A stretch of 64,000 nucleotides of DNA from Panopea generosa (GCA_029582155.1 CM055909.1:45204218-45268217); one strand, 5' to 3'; shown: positions 48,511 through 61,797, counted from the stretch's first letter. Made by a program: numbers and translations. The notes: a model not told the origin generated them from the sequence alone.

Positions 48511-51463
48511 AGGCCATTCTACAGGTTATTTGTTTATTATAAAAATGTTCAAAGTATCAAAACGATGAAATGACTTCAATTAAATCAACTTTGAACCGTT
48601 TCGAAAAATAAATATATCGAATTGTTGTATCTATATTCGTTAGTTACATGGTCATATTTAAATACGTACATTTAATATCAGTTGGCGACTATAAAAAAGA
48701 TACCCCCTGCTACAAATTGTTATTATTTCTGGTCATTTTGTATCATGGAGGTCAGTCAATATTGGTTGAAAATACAATACTGCACATGCTGATGGTATCG
48801 TGACCAGTCCTCGTTAAAGAGTATCTCTTATAAAAGTACCAAATAAAAAGATAATTCTGACATGGTCATTAACGTACGCAGAGAGGGAATTGGTGACATT
48901 ACCATTATGGTATATATAAATACATACCAGTATGGAGATATTATAAGATAGACAGTCTATCCATGCCAGGTTCTACGTCATAGAGTTAAACCAATATGCT
49001 ATAAAATAGAAGTATACAATATACAATGTATTTTCAAAGTATGTTTTCACTTTATAGTCGATAACAAAAAGATAATTGAATATATAAACCATGCTTATGC
49101 ATAATTCGTATCTTAGTTAAAGAGCAGAGGTACTTTTAAAAAACTAAAACCATTTCCAGAATATTGTCTATTTACATGCATTGTGTTTTATAAGAGTAAA
49201 TCAAATTTATAGTCATTCTAGTATATGTGAATGATGTATGAGAAATGATAAACATTTCTTTTACGAATGGACGACAAAAACTTCTGTTTTAAACACACAG
49301 GGCCCGATTTCACTTAACATCTCAACTTGAGATTTTCCTCAACTCATAAGTTTGAAATGATATAACTGCATTTACATTAATCCTTTTTCATGTTATCGTT
49401 GACCAATGAGTTAAGATTGTTCCGACTTTAGTTCTGTGTTGAATAACAGACACTCAACATGGGGTTTTGTATAAAGTCATTTTGTTCACATGTTTATATA
49501 TTTCGGAAATTCAAAGTCACAAAGCTAACATTTTAAACGCTCTAACGCTCGTCTAAAACCAAACCTAGTCTAAAACTGGACATGTTACACTGCTCGAGGT
49601 TACCTTCTAACTAATTGGCCTTTCCTCTCTAAAATCTTTCTCTGACTGAATAAACAACTATCCTATGATTAGTCAATTCATTGCTACCTCACATTTAGTT
49701 AATTTTTATATTATTTTGATTTAATTTCAATTTTATTTCGGTCATCATTAAATGTGTGTGGTACCCAAACTGTGTGTGTATTAAATCAAACAATTAAGAG
49801 GCAAGTATTTGATATTTGTTCAGGACGCACTTTCTTTGAACCGCGACCAACAGGTATAAATTAGTAAACTAAATGAAACATAAAATATTTATTATAAAAA
49901 TATAAATTTGCTTTGTGTTTGACAACATACCCATATAGTTGAAACAGATTTGTAAGAAAAAAGCAGTTGTGACTTCCTTTATTTAATCATTGAATTTTAT
50001 AATAAGAATACTTGGGAAAGAGCGAGGTCAGATACACACGTAAAGACAGTTTTAGCTTCCAGGTGGCCGTTTACCACTGACAGAAACAGTTTATTTTCAT
50101 TTATGTTTGAATCGTCATTATAATAGTAATTATGACAAACGTTATATGAGTTTGCCGTGTCATTTATGTTGTATACTGCATATTTATCACATGATCTCTT
50201 ACTTGTAATTGATCGAAATATCTAATGATAGTCAATTTGATTCCAGTTCATTCCCAAAATTCTCACGAAGCCTTTCATCATCGTCTGAAATGAGAAGTGA
50301 AGTGTTCTGTTGTTGTTGTTTCTTACAGAAAAATAACAATAAATATACAGATACTTCAAATAAAATGTCTTGTACTCAATTGATAAAATAAAGATATTAA
50401 CGGCGTTATTCAACGAAACAATATTGTAATCATTATATATCTAATGGCATATAAAACAATAATAATTTCCAAGTACAACCATTCGAAGATAAGACACATT
50501 TCAAATGACATAATTGCAAACATTTCAGATACTTGACTAATATTTGAAGTAGCAATAAACACTTTCACTTAATTTATATATAATTGCATTTTCCGAAGAT
50601 ATTGATTATAATAGACGTGCATTCCATTCTAAGTATATCTAAAACGTTATCTGTTGAAAGAGAGGTAATAACAAGCCCCAGGTGGATATATGCGTTATTA
50701 TAAAGTAAACAAAACAATTTATTGCACAATACTTGATTCTTCAATCTGTAAATACTTGCAGTATTCCGCATTGCATTCTCATTAAACAGTTCCGTACTTT
50801 TTGTATTTTCCCATTATGTACACTTGATCCTTTCCAAAACAGCACAGGTTTGAACCATTGCTGTTGTAATTTGAAGACTTTACCTCTCACGTAAGAAGGA
50901 CCTCCCTTGCATGACGGTAACAAGATTCTTACGATCAATTAATTAAAGCTGTGTAAAGCGGTTAAGCACTACTTTTGTTAAAAATGAATAAAATTGTCAT
51001 ATTTATTTGTGCATATTTTTGAACATTGGACCGTTTTCATGATTTCTGCCAAGTTTGAATGACATTTGGTACTGTTTAATGTAGGTATACCAGTTTAAAG
51101 ATGCGTAGTGACACACAGCAACAAATAGACATACTTTTCAAAAAAGGAGAGGTGTCATCAAACCATTAAAATTGTTAAAAAAAGAAATCTGGACCATATC
51201 TTTTTTCAGCATAATTGGACCAAAAGATGACTATCTATGGGGCTAAGGCAATTTTATGACCATTTGCAATGTATTCATTGTTCCAGAAGTGCATTTCTCT
51301 ATATGTAAAACAGTTCAAAATTAAATGTTGCCTATAAGGGTCTCCCATTCGGACACCTTCATGATTCTTTGACAGTCTCCAAGGTTAAGATTAATCGTTA
51401 ATTTGATTTCATCGAGAAATATTTCACTGTTCATGCAAATATTTATTTTATTTTTCGTTAATC
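48511..51463. other. Non-coding stretch
   Basis: At 49300-49340 CAGGGCCCGATTTCACTTAA resembles the end of a DNA transposon, comparable to MITE D, but I could not locate a partner end. Overlapping open frames at 50209-50413 and 50574-50938 have no support. Confidence 0.35.
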
Positions 51464-51730
51464 GGGCCCGATTAGTTTAGTTGGTTACGCGTCTGACTAT
51501 TAATCCAGGGTCGTTAGTTCAAATTCCCGCTCGGCAACAGTCTCCGTGATGATTGATATACGACATTGTGTCTCATTATCATTCGCTGATTCAAGTGGGA
51601 AGGTTATCAGTTACTTGCGGAGATGGGTGCGCTTGAATACTGGAAACATTTTATGATCCCAGGAAACAGAGGTTAACTCACCGTCTATTAGCACTCGATG
51701 GCATAAAATGACGCTAAATATTCAATCAAT
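51464..51730 (+). mobile_element. SINE family C, near-complete
   Basis: Head GGGCCCGATTAGTTTAGTTG (A-box-like), a B-box-like AGTTCAAATTCCC, body with ACATTGTGTCTCATTATCAT and GTTACTTGCGGAGAT, and the 3' end TCGATGGCATAAAATGACGC followed by TAAATATTCAATCAAT. The inverted copy at 55838-56092 matches throughout. Confidence 0.82.
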
Positions 51731-54405
51731 TGTATTTCATAATGAATAATAAAAATATAAAAAACAGTAGCATGTAAAAGCGGTTAAACGATTTGAAATC
51801 GGTCATGTCTTATTTTAATATATTAAGACAATAAATTTTATCCAAAAAACATTTCAACATTGCTAGTTGCATGAAATACTGCCTAAGGATCCCAAAGGCG
51901 AATTTTATTGCCTCATATCGGAGAGCTCGTGAAATGTCATATAACAGTTTGTAATGATTTTCAGTATTCCTTCAGCTACCCAACACATCCCAGATATGCT
52001 TAGTTTTAAATTTTATGTGATATAAAGAGATATAACGAGCTCGCTCCAAAACATGCACTGCAAAAAAACCTAAATAACTGTGTTGTATAAAAAACAATAT
52101 GCTTGCAATTGTTTCTTTCCTTAACTAAATGTTTATGCAAATTGTACTTCTTTCAAGATTTCCTTAGTACCTTTGAATCAGTTTTTAATGTGTGTTTATT
52201 CTATTATTGTAATGTTCATTTACCCCTCTGGTAATATGGACATTGTAGCCATGTTATAGTTAAACTGAATATTAATTGCTGTATTGTACATTGTCACGAA
52301 TGAATGCCACCTATTGCATCAAGCCATACATGTAGTAGCAAATATAACATAAGAAAACAAAAATGACAAATCAACCAGAGTATAAAAATGTATAGGGAAA
52401 AGGGCTACATACATATATCATAATGTGTACTACTTTTTCTGCATGGTTGTTACGTATTCCAAATGGTGTTCTAATTTATTGTTTGAGATGTGATGGTATT
52501 GAGATTGTGTTTATTGAATTAATGGATTCATATATAAAACAATGATAATAACAAGTTTACTTTTATACTTAAAACTTATAGTTTTAAATATATATGTACT
52601 TACTTCACAAACTTATCATTCCATTTATGATGGGTATTTTTGCTAACACAAAATATGTCAAATACGATGTCTAAAGATATGTTCATTCTTTTTTTCCTGT
52701 GGATTGAACTTGACGAGACTTCCCAGTATTTGAGAATAATTTTATTTAATGTATACACACTATAGAAATCTTCTTTAAGCTAGTTATTGTGAGATCTGTT
52801 ACAGCAACTATCAGTTTATAAAAGTATTCCTTAGATAGTTTAATAGTTAAAATCTGACAAATTTCAATATTTTTAAGGTATTTAAGCTGACTCTCGTAAA
52901 ATATAGAGGGATTTCAGAATCTCAAAGTAGTTTAAGTTAAACGGCATTTCTTATATATCAACAGGCGAATGTAAGTTATGTTATCGGACAATCAAATAAT
53001 TAGGTCATTGTATTGTTTATTATATTGCACTGCTGCAGAAACTGATGTAAGAATAAAACAATAATTGTCCAACCAAACCTTCCAGAACTCGGCCGCATAT
53101 ATACATATTGAATAGTATTATTTACATCTTGGATTTTGTTTGTTGTCCAAAGCACGTCATTTGGTCATATCTTACTGCTTTAATCACTGTCTGATGCATT
53201 AAGATGCGCCCAGATAGCCATAAACAAAATATTGATGTCAAACTTCTTGAAGTAGTGTACATCATAACGATATTAAACATGCTATAAAACAAAACAAAAA
53301 TGAATCATCAATCTTAAAAAAATCGAGGGTGTATATAGTTTTAAAATATACAATCACCATTCAGTAAAATTTGAATTATAAGTTGCATATTTAATTTCTT
53401 GGTTCAAAAGCTTTTGATTATAGATGCATAGCATGTAGATTTGCAATACACATGTAAAACGGGTTTTGATATATCGTTCTGTTGCATGCATTGGTTAACA
53501 TGAATGTCGTCATAAAGTCTACAATGTTGATTTACTTGAAATATTTCAAATTGGTTTTCAGAGCGTTTTCTGAATTTTACCTAATTCAAATTTGCATATT
53601 TCAGTGTATATAAAAAACAAGTTTGGTTGAGAATATTTTTATTAACACTCTCTCGTCCTGTGAATTGTCGACGTGGAAGACGCTTATTGAGGTGTACCCG
53701 TGTCGTTTGTTTGTTACTGCTTTTTTTTTCAAGCCAGTGGCCCCTGTTGTGATCTCCACTTTATGGATGAACTGATATTTTATTATACGTATTTTATATC
53801 TAGATTGTGTTTGTGATGCTATATGTATGTTGGCTGTGCCTTCTGATGTCACATGTAAACCTCTTGTTGGTTATATGTTTTCCTTTTAACTCTCAGTCAA
53901 CATGCGATTTTCTTGTTAAATTTTGAAAGAATACCATTTCTCATGTTTCAGCATGTTTGGTTTTACGTTAGAAAACAAATATCCGTCTATCTTAGTTGTG
54001 TTTGTTTGATTTTCATTTAATAGTTCGCGTCTATATTATGCCATCGCGGATAACATGCGACCATTTTACCTGACCACTCCAGATCCTAGAAATGAACATT
54101 GGATGCGTTGATCCCATTGACGCAGAAAATATTGTTTTGTATTCTATCCAACCTGTTGAATTAACAAAATACCTCTACACATAAATAAAAGGCTAAGATA
54201 TCCACAGCTGTTTATACCACTGTTGTTAAATACACATGGGTATCAAATTGAAAAGACTTCACATTTTAACTGACAATGGCTACAAAGGTCATGGCAATTT
54301 GATTGAATTAGTTTGTCCTCAGCTTTACTTCTTTTGGAAGATTCTCGTTTTAAGTTAACATTCGCGTATAAAGAACATAAGCATGTATGTCTTTCCTGTT
54401 CGCAA
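51731..54405. other. Non-coding stretch
   Basis: An 83-codon minus frame at 53601-53852 is hydrophilic but unrecognised and without splice context. Nothing else noted. Confidence 0.35.
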
Positions 54406-54512
54406 GGCCCGGATATCTTAGTCGGTAAAACATCTTACAATACAAAGCCTTATGGTGTTGAATAAATATTTTGCTGCTGCTGTGCAAAGTATCAGGTCTA
54501 GAACCTACACGC
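54406..54512 (+). repeat. tRNA-like SINE fragment
   Basis: GGCCCGGATATCTTAGTCGG plus TAAAACA resembles a tRNA D-arm/A-box, and AGGTCTAGAACCT about 80 bp later is a degenerate B-box. The spacing is long for a tRNA. Low-confidence relic of a fifth SINE type. Confidence 0.35.
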
Positions 54513-54773
54513 ATGCTGGTTCTGTTTAGTAAATTGAACCACGAATGAAATTCAATGTGTAACCAAAACAAGTGAAAATGCACAAATATATATACTAGTG
54601 TGAAATCTTAAATTAAACAAAGATATGAACATATGAAAATATGTTAAATATAAAATAATGATACAAAATTGATACAGCATATTTTTTTTTCCCGTGGAGC
54701 GGAGTTTTAGACAGGCTTAAGTGACTGGCAAATCAATATAAAACATGTTTGATCTGAAATATGAGTGTTCTTT

Positions 54774-55105
54774 TACGTCTCACTGCACAGTTACGCCCCT
54801 TTTCTCCATGATTCTTACACTTAAAAAAGTCCGATGTAATTCGGTTTTGAAATATTTCAAAATGGTTCATAGGTGTTGTGTATTTTTGCTGCAGATGAAT
54901 AGAGTAAAAGCTGGCATAGCATATACTGCAATAAGACATCACTGGTGTAAAAACGTGACTTTTATAGGGTTTCAAGATATGCATGTAAGGACTTCTTTTT
55001 TAAAAAATCTAAAGATGTCACTACACCTTTTAAAAAACAAGCTGGTACCTACCAGTGAATGTGCATTTTTATAAGGAGAAACATTCCTGCTATGAAAAAA
55101 GTGGA
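54774..55105 (-). mobile_element. MITE family A, copy 3 (inverted)
   Basis: Begins with TACGTCTCACTGCACAGTTA, the family terminal repeat, and aligns inverted with 31802-32208 through TTTTGCTGCAGATGAATAGA, CATAGCATATACTGCAATAA and CATTCCTGCTATGAAAAAAG. The far inverted repeat is not found, so the copy is probably truncated. The 109-codon + frame and 83-codon - frame overlapping it are internal to the repeat. Confidence 0.75.
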
Positions 55106-55577
55106 TTTATTTTACTTTATTTTATATAAATATATAAATAACCTTTACGGAATATGCATACTTTCGTACCTGACCAGTCTTACTAAAACAATAATTGATA
55201 CACGTCATCTAACTCATTTAAACGTCCTTTACACAAATCTTAGAACAGATTGAATAACTGATTCAACATAACCCGAACTGAAAGAAGCAAACATTTAATA
55301 TACATCATCCTTAACTATAACACGGTATGAAAGCTTCGGGTGAGTGACAGAAATCAGACGACATTTATCCCGAGGGATTGCTAAGCTTCAGTCAGCAGTG
55401 GTTATTTATCATCTGATCAGCAGACAAATCTTCGATAGCAAGAGTGTAAAACACGATTCGACTTAACCGCTCATGTCTTACACATTTAGAATTAAAAAAA
55501 ACGAGTCTATATAAAAAGAGTATTTTTATAAGAATTGATAAATGTTTAACCTGCTCTTTTAACCCTTTCCTTCATAC

Positions 55578-55630
55578 AGACGCCTTTGGACACCTCTAAT
55601 ATAGACGCCTTTGGACACCTCTTATATAGA
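55578..55630 (+). repeat. Two direct copies of a 25-bp unit
   Basis: AGACGCCTTTGGACACCTCT occurs at 55578 and 55603, each followed by a TATA-containing spacer. A third partial AGAAGGCTTTT follows. Confidence 0.85.
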
Positions 55631-55679
55631 AGGCTTTTGAATTATTGGGTTAACTATGTTTAATTTAAATGACAGAGTG

Positions 55680-55746
55680 GAAAACAGTGCAGGAAATGTT
55701 CAGATTGCTCGTAACGAGCAATCTGAACTCTTCCTGCACTGTTTTC
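55680..55746. repeat. 67-bp near-perfect palindrome
   Basis: Two 32-base arms (55680-55711 and 55715-55746) pair at 30 of 32 positions around a 3-base centre (TAA). The outer part begins GAAAACAGTGCAGGAA and the inner part ends TTCAGATTGCTCG. The only two mismatches are adjacent, 17-18 bases from the outer end. Too long and too well conserved to be chance, and it could extrude as a cruciform. No matching second copy in the window; it may be the core of a foldback element. Confidence 0.92.
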
Positions 55747-55837
55747 AAAGGCCTTCTGTGATTGGTGCGTAAAAAAGTGTATCTATGGAGAAACGGGTTA
55801 ACAAATTAATACCAGGTGTTATTTTTTTTTTTTGAAA

Positions 55838-56092
55838 GATTGATTAAATGTTTGAATATTCAGCGTAATTTGATTGCCATCGAGGGCTAAAAGACGATAA
55901 GTTAACCTAACCACTGTTTCGTGGGATCCTGAAAGGTTAACCAAAACTCGAGCACACACGATCTCAGCAAGTAACTTATTACTTTTCCACTTGAATCAGC
56001 GGTGAGAGACGAATGATAATGGGACACAATGTCTTACTCACGACCCCTGGATTTATAATCAGACGCATGACCGACACTGAGCTTATCGGGTC
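55838..56092 (-). mobile_element. SINE family C, near-complete (inverted)
   Basis: Reading from 56092 leftwards: GGACCCGATAAGCTCAGTGT, ATGCGTCTGATTATAAATCC, GACATTGTGTCCCATTATCA, CGTCTCTCACCGCTGATTCA, AAGTTACTTGCTGAGATCGT and the tail CCCTCGATGGCAATCAAATT then ACGCTGAATATTCAAACATT. It matches 51464-51730 in order. Confidence 0.82.
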
Positions 56093-56102
56093 CGGGTTTA
56101 TG

Positions 56103-56334
56103 AAGATATACGTTTAAGGAGATATACGTTTAAGGAGATATACGCTTAAGGATATATATGTTTAAGGAGATATAAGCTTAAGGAGATATACGTTTAAGGA
56201 AATATACATTTAAGGAGATATACGTTTAAGGAGATAAACGCTTAAGGATATATACGTTTAAGGAGATATACGTTTAAGGAGATTACGCTTAAAGAGATAT
56301 ACGCTTAAAGAGATATACGCTTAAGAAGATATAA
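56103..56334 (+). repeat. 16-bp minisatellite, ~14 units
   Basis: Tandem copies of GTTTAAGGAGATATAC, with a GCTTAAGGAGATATAC variant that becomes common towards the right end. A few copies have lost one or two bases. It starts 11 bp from the SINE C border. Confidence 0.93.
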
Positions 56335-56576
56335 AAGTTAGCACAAAGCGATCTTGCGCCTTTTTAGACAAACCATTTCACACGGAAATAGTATACATTG
56401 TAAAAGCGTTTTATTGATTAAAGGATCCGATATGTTTATGTTAAATGAGTAAATCTCTTGTGTATTTACCTCTTTAAATCATATGGACAGTGTTTGCTTT
56501 GAACATTTATGCAAATTTCTAATATATATCTTTTTAGTAACTAATATGTATAATTATGACGTAGATACTTCTCCAG

Positions 56577-56790
56577 TGTAAGGTAGATTAACCGTCTGCT
56601 GTATATATAAGAAGGACAATATAAGCCGGATTAACCATCTGCTGTATAAATAAGTATGACAATGTAAGCTGGATTAACCGTCTGCCGTATACATGTATAC
56701 GTAAGTATGACAATGTTAGCTTGATTAACTGTCTGCTGTATACGTAAGTAGGACAATGTTAGCTAGATTAACCGTCTGCTGTATACACTT
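56577..56790 (+). repeat. 43-bp minisatellite, ~5 units
   Basis: GATTAACCGTCTGCTGTATA recurs at about 56586, 56629, 56672, 56723 and 56766, so the period is 43 bp except for one unit with an 8-bp insertion (an internal duplication in GTATACATGTATACGTA). Each unit also has GACAATGT(A/T)AGC. Confidence 0.9.
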
Positions 56791-59700
56791 TTTGTGTTGG
56801 CTTTTTAAGTTTGATCTAAATGTTGGACATTAAATTTTTCTTAAAAGATCATACAAAGTATAGTTTGATATAATGTTTAAAATGCATGTTCACATATCAA
56901 CACTCAGTAAGATTCTACATGTTTACACTATTTGAGAAAAAATTAATTCTCCTAATTCTCTGAAAATAAATTCTTAGAATGATATCTATATCATAACAGA
57001 TATTAAAAGTACCACGTGGCTCAACCAAGAGTGGAAAATATCATCCAAGTATTTTGAGTCTTATATTCATCAGCTTTAATGTTACATACAACACTGTTTG
57101 TACACTCTAAGACCTACAGAATCAATAGCGTATTCCATTTCATATTGAATGAGTTATATTAGTAAGAAAAACATCATTGGATCAAATACACGATCAGTAA
57201 CATTGCTGTTGTGAACAATAACTAATAAACAAATTATTTTAATATAAACTGTATCAAGTCATTTTTGTGTATCAACCTCTTCGTATTGATAACATGACAA
57301 AGAAAAAGATAGCAGAACCAACTTCAAATTAAACAATAAAACTGACGAAAAGACGCATTAAGAAAATACTTTTATTGAGTAAAGGAAAATAGTCACGTAA
57401 CAATTGCTATCCAATTTGATCAGTTGAAACGTCAAAAGTATCTATCCATTTTTTAAGTTTAAAAGGACATAGCCACTACGTTAACACAAACAAATAAAAC
57501 AATCAAAAAACGTACAAGTGAAACATACAACAGGGTTGGTAAGTAACATCGTCCCCGGGAAACTTGACGATGACTAATGATGTCACTTCTTCCACGTGAA
57601 TGTATTGCAATTCAACTAGTCTATGTATTGGTGTGGTAGCAGGATCCACTGGATGCTTCAATATTGTATAAATACCACACCTGACATTTTACAGATAATT
57701 TAGGATAAGTGCGTTTAAATGTTTCCCGATCATTAACTGCTGATTTATACTAGTAAGATAGGGATTTTGGCTGATATACTGATAAGAAAAATACCATAAC
57801 TACATAGATCAATTTAATATACCTTGAAGCTAGAGAGTGTACATATGAAAAGCTATTAGATTTAAGCATTACCACTAAAAAACAGTTGCCTGGGAAACAC
57901 ATTTTACACTAATTTTCTAGGTGTGTGAATTTGCAACGATGTTATAAAATGCACTAGAGAATGCATAAACTAAAGATAATTAACATACTTGTTGAAATTG
58001 ATTTAAATTAAGCATGAATACATGGCGGTAATACTTACAATATAACAGTACTATTAAGCACGGAACCACTTCCAACACTTCACTTAATGAAGCAAGATTT
58101 AAACTCTTTGAACTGTATCAGCGATAAAAAGAAAGTGTACTGTTACAGTAGCAAACGTAGCATTGTACTGTTTGTTTATTATTTAACAACGATAAACTGT
58201 ATTTATTCAAGCCACTACCCTTACTGGTTTATATATGTGTTGTGCAAAATAGTGCAGCATTTATTTGAAATAAGAAGGCAGTTAGAACATTTATGCGCTA
58301 ATTGGGCTATTTGTTCTGCTGCGGTGGCTGTTTTCAGTGTTTTTTTTTAATATATATTTTTGCGATCGTCCAATTACAATATCTACATTCCGACAAAACA
58401 AGAAATCATATTTTATGAAAAAATGAAAAAAAAATGTAAAATATAGCTGACTCGCATCGTCAAAATTGGCATTTTCATTAAAGCAACGAGTGATCTATAG
58501 CGATATTTACATAAAAATCATTTTCGAAATAACGATAGAGTACTCAAGTTTCCGGGAGAGGGAAAATGACGAACATGTATAGCTCAAATCTCCTGCATTT
58601 TTTTCTTCATTTACTAAATAGTATAAAACTCGTATGGAAACATGAAGAGTTTGGTCCTACGAACGACAATCAGAGTAATGGCTGTAAAAATAAATACTAG
58701 AGGTTGGCACAATTACTTACTACTCAAGTATAGTTACTCTGTGTATAACTATGGTACATGCTACTGATCGAGGATATCAGTGAATGTAATAGAGAGGTAG
58801 CAGCAAGGTCGATAACTAAAATGTGATAGCACCAGTTCGTCGAAAAAAGATTTTCGTTAAGGATGTAAGTCGGTAAATGATCATGACCCCATGTTCGCGG
58901 TTCTTTCTGATTTTGCTAATTGCCGTTCCGATGCCACGAGCGATTGTCAGTTCATCTTTATATAATGTTATGATGTTTATTGGTCATGTGTATGCTGCTT
59001 TGTTTACGAAGACCTTTGAAAGATTCGTTTTATATTGGTAATGATCTTATATTCTATAATGTTTTATATATAATCAAATTAGTCCAGTTTCCTGTTTCAA
59101 TATTATTTATAATAACTGTCACTTATCACTTATTATGTACGTATTGAACTTATTTAACCATTATGTAGGATGATTTTGCTTATGCTACTGTAGCGGCTGT
59201 GTCGTTTTAATGCTACGTTTCCACTGCAGTTATCTATGTATTTATCTCGTTTTAAGACAATATCATCCCGACTTGATTTTACCACCATATAGTTCAAAGC
59301 ATAATACGTTAGACAATATAGAGCACAGATGTAATATACTTATACCAATGGTTTATTTATCAATTACAGAACGAAACGTACATTGTTTTACAAACCCGTT
59401 AAAAATAACAAATTTTCATAACATGTTTATAATTATAAAGCCAGTTTCTACTGACAAAACATGTTGTGGTGTTGCAGTATTGACGAACAATGCCCTTATA
59501 ATGTTAACCAATGTTCAGTGAGATAAGTAACATAAACAAAACATGTATTAAACTTTGTTAAATAATGCGTTGCTTTTAAACAATCATATCACTAAAATTG
59601 ATTTAGAAGCAGTTAACATAACTTAGGTCAGGTTATATAGACATAAGCACTGTTTTTTATAATAATAAAAGTTATAATGTGATATGTACTTTAAGCGGCA

Positions 59701-60373
59701 CAAAGTGTTCAATATACACAGATCAACAACAAGTTAACATTTATAATTGAAAAAAATATTGTCTTTAATGTGTAAGGTTCAAATGACTGTATCACGAGAA
59801 TTACTGTTACTGGTTCTGATGAAACTCTTGCTTTTTTGTCTTCACTTTTTTTGTTCTCATGTGCGAAGATTGATAGCATTCAGCCGTATTAAGACATCCA
59901 ATCTGCAGGATTAAAGATCTGATTCCCCAAAGAAATGACATAGTTTCTGCCACGATAATAACCAAATTTCCCCAGACACGTGGACATGTCAGTCATATAT
60001 AGTTTAAATTCTAACACTGTGTCTCGGAGCAGAGGGTAATGTCATTTTATTAAGAGCATTAATCCATTAGATCGTTTCAAATGAACATGTGAAGTCATGA
60101 AAAGTTTCCTTTTTTTTTCTGATATATAAATCGAAACATTATTTGATGAGCAGTTATTTCTATAAAAGTGTGACCAGTAAACCAAGTTAGAATGGATGTA
60201 TTTTGAATTAATATTGCCATTATGTCATTTTTCATATGTAATGATATGTAAAGATATGTAAATTGTCACTGAAATAAAATGAAAATATATAACATATGAG
60301 CATTATTTTTACATGTAAGCGGTGTGTTGTCTAGAATTGATAACCAGACATGGATCATTGACATATCGCAGTA
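56791..60373. other. AT-rich non-coding stretch
   Basis: The open frames at 58087-58350 and 59210-59521 (87 and 103 codons) have no recognisable domain and a composition typical of chance frames in AT-rich DNA. Confidence 0.4.
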
Positions 60374-60714
60374 TTTACTCCATTATGTCGTATGGTTGTA
60401 TGGTGTTTAGTGTCGCTTTCAACAATTTTTCAGTCATATCGCGACGGTGTCTACTTGAGACAGTATTCTGAGCGCTGTCACACTGGAGTATCATGCCGCA
60501 GACACATGGTATGATACCCCACCCAGTCACATTATACTAACACCGGGCCGACCAGACCTAGAATTCTCCTTTAAATGCTGAGCGTCAAGCGAGGAAGCTT
60601 CTAGTACCATTTTTAAAGTCTTTGGTATGACCCGGCCGGGAATCGAACCCACGACCTTCCGCATGCGAGGCGGACGCTCTATCACTAGACCACGCCGCGG
60701 TTTACTCCATTATG
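60374..60714 (-). mobile_element. SINE family A, complete, with 14-bp target duplication
   Basis: Inverted copy (60388-60700) of the element at 19100-19418. Reading leftwards: GTGGTCTAGTGATAGAGCGT, B-box GGTTCGATTCCCGGCCGGGT, CATACCAAAGACTTTAAAAA and the 3' end GAAAGCGACACTAAACACCA. The 14-bp sequence TTTACTCCATTATG is duplicated at 60374-60387 and 60701-60714. High similarity between the copies plus intact target duplications indicates relatively recent insertion. Confidence 0.93.
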
Positions 60715-61797
60715 ACTATGTAGATCTTTGTTCGGACACATCCCTATAGACACTGTCATACCAGAGGTAAAACTTTCATTCTTTTTTATATCTAATTGCG
60801 CTTAATTCGCATGTAATCTAAGAATACTACATAAAATATGACTGTTGATTCCTTTCGTAGTTGTGTTCAAGTACGGAGCTGTTTAAATGCATGTTGCACA
60901 AGTGGAGCACGTGTATCACATTTTTTTATTTGTATATAGTAATAGAAATTGAAAAATAGTTAATAATTTCAAGCTCCACAGAAAGACTGGCATTAAAATA
61001 TGGCCACCAAAGCCAGACAAAGGGCTTGCATCGTCAACAGAATTGTGATATATTAGGCACAACGAGGACATTATCTTGAAGTTGTTAAAAGACTGAACAA
61101 GTGTTTTTCTGTTAAAAGAGGAGACTTCTTTGACGATAAAACCAAATATAACAAGATAACATTAAATTGTGTTGTTTGCATTTTAATGCCAATTATAACA
61201 TGACATTTTCAACGCCCCTGTTATAAATAAGCTACAAAGAAGTTATGTTCTAGGAAAAACATTGCTTGTATTATACAATATAGGTGTCTTTTTGTAGTTT
61301 AGCTATTAATAGAAATTATATAAAATGTATCTCAGAATAAACAATGAATTAAAAGTTATAAGTTACTTGGCATACAAATGATATGATATATAAGTGCTAA
61401 TGAAAAACAGAAGCATGTTAATGCTAAATTTTGATAAATATTGATAAAGTATTGAAACTGAAAATGATAAAAGTAGAATTATATTCAAATATGTAGACCC
61501 TAATGTTTTCATTTTAGATATGCTATGTGTATTCTACGTGTTCATTTTCTAATACTGATGAATTTAACTTTTAGTGTTGTTTTTAAGATGAAATTTTATA
61601 TATGTGATATTGTATATTATTTGCTGTTGGTTGTATAGAGCCATTGTGACTACAGTATTTCGTAATTAATTGAAAGTCATAGAATTTGTGTCTTACATAC
61701 ACGTATATATTCAAAATCAAGATAACCTTGTTTATTCTATACCAGTACATGTATAGCCAATCACCTACCCAAGATATTATCACCGTATAATATTTAG
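60715..61797. other. Non-coding stretch
   Basis: No repeat copy or exon recognised. Confidence 0.4.

Noticed and set aside
49300-49480. A further DNA transposon copy starting CAGGGCCCGATT
   Set aside because: I could not find the opposite terminal repeat or a second copy within the window, so it is mentioned only in the gap entry.
53601-53852. 83-codon hydrophilic minus-strand frame
   Set aside because: Composition is somewhat protein-like, but I recognise no domain, and there is no splice or polyadenylation context.
54733-55074. Similar short peptides encoded at 132-332 and on the minus strand at 54733-54984, suggesting a conserved small gene
   Set aside because: Both lie inside copies of MITE family A. 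The resemblance reflects the shared repeat, and the third copy does not keep the frame.
59210-59521. 103-codon open frame on the plus strand, one of the longest in the window
   Set aside because: No domain, no splice context, and a residue composition typical of chance frames in AT-rich DNA.
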